From Pieris napi (Eukaryota; Arthropoda; Insecta; Lepidoptera; Pieridae), in the NCBI RefSeq assembly GCF_905475465.1, contig NC_062254.1:9058001-9122000 (forward strand): 64,000 bases of DNA. Direction: 5' to 3'. Below the pieces are notes generated by a model, which did not search any database, was not told the DNA's origin, and saw only the letters and a list, made by a program, of their open reading frames with translations. Positions 57,051 through 64,000 of the stretch are shown piece by piece; the first letter of the stretch is position 1; every line of letters starts with the position of its first letter. A program made the translations under genes and the position numbers.

Positions 57051-57631
57051 GGTATCGCTTAACATCAGGTGACATAATACAAAAACAAAATTATAACATC
57101 GGTAATCCAAATAGTAAACTTAATTTGAAAAAAAAAATTAATATATTTTTGGCCAATTACGAACGCGGCAAATATATTGATCCCATGCATAGTTAATGTT
57201 TTACAAAGAAATAATGACTAAATAAAGTCGTGCTATAAAACCTTAAAGCTTAATCAGTTATTTTGTAATAATTAAAACTTAAAAATACTATAACAATTAC
57301 TTGTAAGGAAGTAAATTAAAAATGAAAAATAGGGTTATTAAACGCGATAAAAATATGGAAGTAGCCACGCTCGCGTTGCGTGAAACATAAACATGAGGGC
57401 CGCGGGTTTTTGATTTATTTCTAACATTTGTCAGGGCTATACCTAATATGCTGGTATTTGACCCCTTGATAAAACTAGTGACCCGCAACGGTATAACACG
57501 CCTTTAATCTACTACTCCATGATGCATTTCTTTTTTTTTTTAGGGCGATACGTAGACCGAGCTCCATGAAAATAGATACTTAAGATTGGAGTTGCAAACC
57601 GTTTAAAGACTCACTATTTAGCCAAGTAAGG
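57051..57631. other. AT-rich, nothing recognised
   Basis: 57051-57075 continues the L1 end (CTTAACATCAGGTGACATAA); the remainder is featureless. Confidence 0.5.
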
Positions 57632-57897
57632 TTACAACCTTTTTAGGTCTGGGCCTCAGATTTCTGTTTCTGTTTCAAGATTATTTAGCTTAACAGGCAA
57701 GCAGGTGATCAGCCTCATGTGACGCCGTCGACTTTTTGGGTCTAGGGCAAGCCAGTTTCTTTACAATGTTTTCCTTCACCGTTCGAGCCAATGTTAAATG
57801 CGTAAGAAAGCAAGTCCATTGGTCCACAGCCGGGGATCGAACCTACGACGTCAGGGATGACAGTCGCACGCTGAAGCCATTAGGCCAACATTACTCT
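57632..57897 (-). mobile_element. tRNA-derived SINE (family S1)
   Basis: Minus copy from the TACAACC block to GCCATTAGGCCAACATTACT; deletions in the central body (CTCATGTGACGCCGTCGAC). Confidence 0.8.
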
Positions 57898-58093
57898 AAT
57901 AATATCAGCCTCTTTAATTCCACACACTAAAAATTACAAATCAGATTGATGTTAGTTCTGTTAGTATACACTTAGTCTACGAATGTTTTTGTTATTTACA
58001 TTACTTCGTATTCTGCAGTAATAATAATTAATTAATTAATTAATAATTCCCCTTTTGGGTAATAGCCTCCTACTGAACTTTCAATTTGGATCT

Positions 58094-58324
58094 GCCCTGT
58101 GATTCTGTAACTCACACAGCGGTTTTCGCATCGGCGCTCGCTCTCAAATCAGTCGTGAAGCAGTCATTTTATGATTTGGCATTCTGATAAACAATAAACT
58201 ACAAACTCCCACCTTTTCAGAATGCCAAATCATAAAATGACTGATTCACGACTGATTTGAGAGCGACCGCCGATGCGAAAACCGCTGCGTGACTTCGAAA
58301 AGTGAGTTACAGAATCGCAGGGCT
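58094..58324. mobile_element. Fold-back MITE (family M1), complete
   Basis: Ends GCCCTGTGATTCTGTAACTC and, inverted, AGCCCTGCGATTCTGTAACT. Long arms with GCGGTTTTCGCATCGGCG, CTCAAATCAGTCGTGAAGCA and GATTTGGCATTCTGA pair around a short centre (TAAACAATAAACTAC). Arms are about 90-110 bp with small indels. No coding sequence. Confidence 0.8.
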
Positions 58325-58593
58325 GTTCTTTGCTTCCTCCATCCATTTCTGCCAAGAAACCTTTATGATGTTGTGAGTCCATTTTTTGTGGTCTTCTCAC
58401 GTTTCTTTGTTATTGTGAAAGTATGTAATATAAATAATTACATTTTCATATTACGCCTGTTCCATAAACGGTTCACAGGTTCGCTTATGACGTCAATACA
58501 ATAACGACTGCATTTACATTTACTCAAACAAAGATATGACGCCGCGGACGAAAGATGGACAAACTCTAAAAAATATCAAGACAAAATACAAAA

Positions 58594-58864
58594 TACCATC
58601 CGTATCACCTCGACGTCCGTCGTTCCACAACTGAGCGTTTTCTAAGGCAGTTTTTGCCGCCCACCACCACTATGTGGAACCAGCTGCCCACTGAAGTATT
58701 TCCGAACCAATTCGACTTAGAGTCCTTCAAGAGTCCGTACCAATTCTTGAAAGGCCGGCAACGCACTTGCGAGACTTCTGGCAGTGTGAGTGTCCATGGG
58801 CGGCGGTATCACTTTACATCAGGTGAGCCTCCTGCCCGTTTGCCTCCTATTACATTTTAAAAAA
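58594..58864 (+). mobile_element. LINE 3' end (family L1), best preserved copy
   Basis: Encodes a frame with TTTMWNQLPTEVFPNQFDLE, then SFKSPYQFLKGRQRT, typical of the extreme C-terminus of CR1/L2-like reverse transcriptases. Then the CATCAGGTGAGCCTCCTGCC end and a short A-rich tail. Used here as the reference for all L1 fragments. Confidence 0.75.
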
Positions 58865-58908
58865 AACTCCCGGCTACATTGTTCAATTTATAAACATACA
58901 AAATTTAC

Positions 58909-59300
58909 TTGGGACATACAAAGCGCAGAGGCACTGAGAACTTGGAGAAACTGATCGTGGTTGCCTACACAGAAGGCAAAAGATCGCGTGGCCAAGATGG
59001 CGTCAACCAGATGGCCCGATCAAGTGGTAGACTCATCGTCCTCAAAACTATACACTGTTATAAGAGAGACGCTGGACAGAAACCGGTTGAAACAGATTGT
59101 CCGTTGCAAATGCTTTTTTGCTGACCACGGCGATCTGACATGAGCTGGGCAAGGGCATTAAAGATACACATCAGAATGAGCCCATTAGACTAAAATTGGG
59201 CTAGCTGATGGCGACGTGTATCTCGTTCGTATATAATATTAAATTTCTCATGTAAATAAAAAATAATTTTTGTAATGATAAATAAAGTTCTTTAAACATT
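58909..59300 (+). pseudogene. L2-like LINE ORF tail, frameshifted
   Basis: One frame reads LGHTKRRGTENLEKLIVV. Another, from about 58961, reads TRWPDQVVDSSSSKLYTVIR, then ETLDRNRLKQIV. In order they match the tail of an L2-type LINE (GHxxRR...GKRSRG...RWxDQ...DRNRW), so at least one frameshift separates them. Non-coding 3' sequence runs to about 59300. Confidence 0.65.
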
Positions 59301-59837
59301 AGCTGCCCATTGTAGAGAGTAACACATCGTATCATTAAATAACTAAGACCTGTTATATAACGTATTTTATATATAACGACGCGAAGATGTACATAAGAAT
59401 TAGTTGAAATATATTTCTATTTATTTCCAGAAATAGGTGTAACAAATAGTTATAATTTACCTTCACGAAAAAAAATGTTGACATCGTTTTTTAAGTTACG
59501 GTCGAATGTGCCGGAGTAATTGGAAGGTCAGACTAATATATTGGCTCTCTTTGTCCATGAGGTACAGTGATGACGTCATAAATATTTTTTCCTTTTACTA
59601 GCCTTATAATTTCCTTCACGGCTACTTGGGTTTTATGAAAGTAACTTAGAACGGTTGAGGCTGTTTTATAATATTTGACTAAGTAATTTTGTTGAGACGT
59701 GAAACTGGATTTATTTTTATTATTATATTACATATTAAAAAGAAATGAAATTGTAATTGTTTTATGGTGAAATGTAATCTATAGGAGCCCGAAATCTAAA
59801 AATTGTATCAGGTAAGAAGGCTGAAGCTTTTATTGAA
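59301..59837. other. AT-rich with one CRE palindrome
   Basis: TGACGTCA lies at about 59572-59579; otherwise nothing recognised. Confidence 0.45.
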
Positions 59838-60255
59838 ATGAAACTTCTTTAGGCGCATGAGGGTAAATTATTAAGTCTTTGTCGAAGAAAACGGAGAGAG
59901 CGATGGAGAGAAAGTGAGAAGGGTGAATTACCTTATAAAATTCTATTTTTGAAATTAAAATTTCGTTAAGAAAATTTATGAAATATTAGTATTTTATATT
60001 ATATGCAAAATAATTTATTGAAATCTCATATGAATCTCAAATCGAAGAAATAAATTTAAAAAAAAAATTATAATTTGTATTAATTTTCGACACTTTAAAT
60101 ATTTTAATGACAATTAAATTCCTAACATATCTTCCTTTTTCCCTCCCTCTAAGTCTCGGAAATCTAAAGTTTTAGATATGTATAAATATGAACAAGACCT
60201 AAAAATTAGTTTCACTTCTGACATGTGTACTTTGTACGCACGCACTTTTTTTATT
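59838..60255 (+). mobile_element. Possible degraded family A element
   Basis: GAAACTTCTTTAGGCGCATG at the left and ACATGTGTACTTTGTACGCA at the right resemble the family A ends in order and spacing. The interior does not match. Confidence 0.3.
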
Positions 60256-60669
60256 TCTTCACGCTTATCTAAGGAAATCAGGCATTTAAAAAGAACATGA
60301 TTGATAGATGTTGATAAAATATATGAGAAATTACAAAATAATAGCGTTTTTGGCCATTAGTACGAATTTAAAAACAAAGGAGGTTACTTTGTTACATACA
60401 TGTGATATTGGTGGAATTGAATAACATTTAAGTATCTATTTAGACTTCTATATGTGTTTGATTAAAACAATACTTAGTCTCAATAGTTTATACTTTCTAA
60501 AATATCCACGCATTTTTAAAGGTATTTCGTAATATTTTTTTTCAGTTAACGAGTAAACAGGTATTTTTTTTTTGAGAAATTAAATTTGAGAAAAAAATTA
60601 TTAAAGGATATTAAATTTCAAGAAAGCTGCTTTATAATTATACTCAGTAAAGGCTAATTTTTTAAATGT

Positions 60670-60925
60670 AAATCTTATAATATGTAGGGAAGAAAAGATA
60701 GGTACGGAAGGTGATTGTGTACTTGTCGTTATGGATTATAAATTGTTTACTTGTGAAATTTCAATTTTGGATTTTTTTGTAATTTCAGGCTTTAGGGAAC
60801 GCTGTGTCTATCTGCTGATAGAAAACCAATTTATTGGTAATTTTTACCAAATAATAAGGTTTGGTAGGATACTCCAAAAATCCCCCTGCCCATGCATTTA
60901 GTTTTATTTCTAAATCTTATACTAG
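60670..60925. repeat. Unclassified repeat, pair member 2
   Basis: GGTACGGAAGGTGATTG, GATTATAAATTGTTTAC, AAGGTTTGGTAGGATACTCC and AAAAATCCCCCTGCCC parallel the 44370-44720 segment. In both places it lies some hundreds of bases right of a family A end. Confidence 0.4.
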
Positions 60926-61149
60926 TTGTTGTTAATTTTATTAAAAAAAATTTAATCAAATGGTTATACATGACCCATAATAATAATCTTATTAAAAATA
61001 AGTACTAAGTTGATTTGTTGACCCTTAAATCACTCATCATAGTGACGTACTTAAATAAAGCATTAAATATTTTGTTTTGTTAACGTCCAAGTAACAATAA
61101 ATACATTTCAGGCACTCATTTATATTACTATCTAAACGAAAATCTCTAA

Positions 61150-61650
61150 CTACACTTTTCCGTGTAATTGTACAAACATTCAGTGAGTCAGCCCTGACCG
61201 TTTGTCGTGACGACTGTACATTAAACTAAAGATCGGTTTTTTCGAGCGTTTTGCACGCCACCTGTATTCAATACTAAACAACACTATGTAACATAGAGTT
61301 CTGGAATAGAAATTGGGTACAATCGCTGCGATGACGTCACATCCTGAATTGCGTTTACAAGTTCTTCCGACAGAGGATGTATACAACTTCATTACCTAAG
61401 ACTAAGTCTTTGGGCCAGTCAGTGATCAGACTGGTCGAGGATCTCCCTTTAGGTCGGATAATGTGTTCTCATCCCTTTCCAGAAGGTCCAATTCATTTTG
61501 TTATTACTGTTATGGAAGCGTTCACGCAATTTTTGAAGATTATTGAAAGTGTAACGCGCCGTAACGTTTGTCTGTACCCAATAGTGAAACGTTTCGTGAC
61601 CACCCAGTGACTCTTTATACATAAAAGTTACCATTATGTGCTAAGTACTG
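61150..61650. other. GC-richer unique segment with CRE palindrome
   Basis: No match to any repeat family in this window. Contains TGACGTCA at about 61332-61339 and open frames of 60-77 codons on both strands that I do not recognise. Could be a regulatory element, an unrecognised exon or a decayed repeat. Confidence 0.3.
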
Positions 61651-61774
61651 GAAAGTCGAAAATAATATTAACAATAACGCGTAATTCAATCCCCGCCCCG
61701 CATCATAACGTTTTACAAAAGGACAAAATTCGTTACGTAATACTTGAATGTTGTTGGTATTTGACGACAAAAGA

Positions 61775-62020
61775 AAAGATGGACAATTGACATTATAGAA
61801 CTAACGGGAAAAACTGGATAAAAGTTGCTCAAGACAAAGAGAAATGGAAAAATATAGAGGAGGCTTTTACTAAAGGGGCCATACAAAAACTAGACCACTA
61901 AAACGAAAAAGAAATCTAACAGAATTTTTTTAAAACTTACACTAACACAACCAAAACTTATATTAAGGAATGTAAACTAACCAATTGTTGTATGGATTAA
62001 TAAAGCTTTAATAATATTGT
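61775..62020 (+). mobile_element. RTE-like LINE 3' end
   Basis: The open frame to the stop at 61899-61901 reads RWTIDIIELTGKNW, then VAQDKEKWKNIEEAFTKG, aligned with the tail at 1258-1398. UTR with GGATTAATAAAGCTTTAATA. 5'-truncated. Confidence 0.7.
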
Positions 62021-62049
62021 ATTCTCATGTGCCATATATGCTCTTCCTT

Positions 62050-62160
62050 CAAAATACCTGATGTTAAACGATACCACCGCCTATGGACATTCTTAACGCT
62101 GGGCTCGCAAGTGCGTTCCTGGCCTTATAAGATTTGATACGTTCGGAAATACTTCTCTAA
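62050..62160 (-). mobile_element. LINE 3' end fragment (family L1)
   Basis: ACCTGATGTTAAACGATACC and GGGCTCGCAAGTGCGTTCCT on the plus strand; follows the RTE tail directly. Confidence 0.65.
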
Positions 62161-62694
62161 GGTATATAACGAACTCTTGAAATAAAACCATTACGCAGAT
62201 TACATATCAATATTTTTAGTGTACATTTAAATCTATATTTTAGGAATGAAAATTTTTTCTCGTCTTTTACTATTAGGGTTTCTAGTATCTATATATCTTT
62301 GATTTGCATACAATACGCGCTGGAAATACACGGAAAAATGCCCCATGTAACGGTTATAATTGACTATTAACTTAACGTTTTAATTGTAGAGGGCGCCTTT
62401 GTAACGTTCCGATCGGAAATGGGAGCTCTTTAGAGTTAAGTGAGCCGGAATGGCGGAATTGTATCGGATATGACTGGCAACATTAAGTCTTTAAGTTACC
62501 AATTTTGCTTGTCACAATATAAATTTACATAAGATAATTCTTTATTGCGTATGTACGTAGAGTGAAAGATAAAATAATCTGATATGGGAGGGAAGTTTAA
62601 TATTAATTCCGTAAATTGATTCAAAAATATAAATCAAAATTGAATAATAATACTTTAATAATTCCGGTTTTGGTGCTTTCCTTGCTCAACGAAT
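62161..62694. other. Mostly AT-rich, apparently unique
   Basis: 62385-62490 is denser (GAGGGCGCCTTTGTAACG, GAGCCGGAATGGCGG-like) and unassigned. Confidence 0.4.
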
Positions 62695-62760
62695 GAGTAT
62701 CGCAGTACAGCGTGGAAAAGCTACCAGCGTTAAAGGTTGCCACAGGGATTTTTGTTTTAT
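62695..62760 (+). mobile_element. LINE L5 end scrap
   Basis: CGCAGTACAGCGTGGAAAAG then CTACCAGCGTTAAAGGTTGC: the IQRGNAASVKG codons, mutated. Confidence 0.5.
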
Positions 62761-62797
62761 TTTTCGATTCATTAATTTTTAATTATAAATAAATTAC

Positions 62798-62988
62798 TGA
62801 GCGTTTTTAAGGCAGTTTTTGCCGGGCACCAACCAGCTACCCACTGAAGTGTTTACGGTCCAATTCGACTTCGACCAATTTTTTAAAGGCCGGCAACGCA
62901 CTCGTGGTCCCTCAGGCATTGAGTGTCCATGGGCGGCGGTATCACTTAACATCAGATGATCCTCCTGATCATCCTTTTAAAAAAAAAA
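62798..62988 (+). mobile_element. LINE 3' end (family L1)
   Basis: GAGCGTTTTTAAGGCAGTTT through GGCCGGCAACGCACTCGTGG to CATCAGATGATCCTCCTGA and an A-tail of about ten bases; a deletion removes the MWN codons. Confidence 0.75.
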
Positions 62989-63464
62989 GCAAAATATACA
63001 TGAATTATCAAAAATGTTAAAGAGCGCTATTTGTAAAGTTTTCGCATTGTTACTGGACTATATTAGCTTTCTTTCAAATCTTTCACCTTAAAATTATCGC
63101 TTTGCCTATATTATATTTTCCTACAAGTCTCCAACAATAACAAAACGTTACATAAAATTATAATGTATTGAGATAACGTTCAATTTTATATGTAAAAAAG
63201 AGGTTTAATACAAGTTGATTTATTTCGTTTATAATTTAAGCCCTGACTTAATCTTAATTCGAATAAAATTGCCCGACCTCAACATGGTAATACTGTAATT
63301 TGTGAGCGTCCCGTTCGGAAGATTCCCGCCTAATCTTATTACGGTGAAAATCGGGCCGCTTTTGTTCGTGAACCATTAACTGACCTACGGCATTTTTTTC
63401 CCATTACTTTTACTAAATTGTAATGAACGCAAATTTTATATTGACTTAATATCTAAGTAGAGAA
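62989..63464. other. Mostly AT-rich, apparently unique
   Basis: 63265-63395 is denser (GAGCGTCCCGTTCGGAAG, AAATCGGGCCGCTTTTG) and matches no family here. Confidence 0.4.
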
Positions 63465-63548
63465 ATGTTGGCCTAGTGGCTTCAGTTTACGACTTATTCG
63501 TGAGGTCATAGGTTCTACTGCACTGTGCACCAATGGGACTTTCTGTCA
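63465..63548 (+). mobile_element. SINE S1 head fragment
   Basis: TGTTGGCCTAGTGGCTTCAG (A box) and GGTTCTACTG (damaged B box), then CACCAATGGGACTTTCTG. Confidence 0.65.
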
Positions 63549-63589
63549 ATTAAAAGAAATGATGTGCCTAAGACAAAAAATAGATACAA

Positions 63590-63812
63590 CCTTGCGATTC
63601 TGTAACTCACTTTTCGAACTCACACAGCGGTTTTCGCATCGGCGGTTGCTCTCAAATCAGTCGTGAAGCAGCCATTTTATGATTTGGCATTCTGATAAAC
63701 AATAAACTACAAGCTCTCACCTTATCAGAATGCCAAATCATAAAATGACTGCTTCACGACTGATTTGAGAGCAACCGCCGATGTTCGAAAAGTGAGTTAC
63801 AGAACCGCAAGG
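63590..63812. mobile_element. Fold-back MITE (family M1), complete
   Basis: CCTTGCGATTCTGTAACTCA at the left, GTTACAGAACCGCAAGG at the right. Arms with TCGGCGGTTGCTCTCAAATC and AATGCCAAATCATAAAATGA match nearly perfectly apart from a right-arm deletion of about 20 bp. The centre is the same as at 58094. Confidence 0.8.
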
Positions 63813-64000
63813 CAGATATTGTTTTTTTTAAATATCTAACTTAATTCAGGAGCGTTTGCCATAATAATTTTCTATTAAAATTCTTTAATAATTTCGTAAC
63901 TTGAGAATTATATTCGTTTTAAATAAAGAAGGAGTTTGAAGTTCTTATGCCACGCGTTTTACATTTTCATAGGTACATAACATATGTGAAAATGATGTCC

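Noticed and set aside
61377..61610. Open frame of 77 codons as a small gene
   Set aside because: No recognised domain, no convincing splice or poly(A) context, and an equally long frame on the other strand.

Overview
This is AT-rich, intron- and repeat-dominated animal DNA, most probably from a moth or butterfly (Lepidoptera). I infer that from the mix of repeats: tRNA-derived SINEs, short Helitrons with A|T insertion sites and CTAG ends, 5'-truncated LINE ends and palindromic MITEs. No database search was possible, so the order-level call is an inference. There is no bacterial-type gene organisation, no rRNA, no CRISPR array and no convincing functional tRNA gene.

Only one host gene can be supported. 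On the minus strand, two coding exons (21960-23001 and 16871-17316) join in phase across a 4.6 kb intron. They encode a 495-residue secreted leucine-rich-repeat protein: signal peptide, cysteine cluster, about ten LRRs, split LRRCT domain with an acidic insert, and a hydrophobic C-terminal tail typical of a GPI anchor signal. The architecture fits insect Connectin, a homophilic neuromuscular adhesion molecule. The leader has a minimal ATG-TGA upstream ORF and an apparent acceptor at 23035-23044, so at least one 5' non-coding exon should lie further upstream, possibly outside the window.

Region by region: 1-16.6 kb lies downstream of the gene and is a graveyard of SINEs, LINE 3' ends, Helitrons and a hAT-type MITE with an 8-bp target duplication. 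16.87-23.03 kb holds the gene; its intron contains LINE and SINE fragments and a striking, apparently perfect 134-bp duplication with a 26-bp hairpin. 23-64 kb lies upstream (probably first intron, promoter region or intergenic) and carries the rest of the repeats: nested SINE/LINE insertions at 36.9-38.0 kb, a twin-primed SINE at 41.7-42.0 kb, a PIF-like MITE at 52 kb, a triplicated LINE end at 56.6-57.05 kb, and two long fold-back MITEs at 58.1 and 63.6 kb. A few GC-richer, apparently unique islands (48.7-48.9, 61.15-61.65 kb) are the best places to look for regulatory DNA.

The protein-coding debris belongs to at least five LINE lineages, all truncated and none intact. I did not find a novel multi-gene system. 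The most interesting observations are structural: template-switch palindromes, a twin-primed SINE, a composite LINE insertion with one shared target duplication, and a family with quasi-palindromic GAAGTTATACTTC termini.
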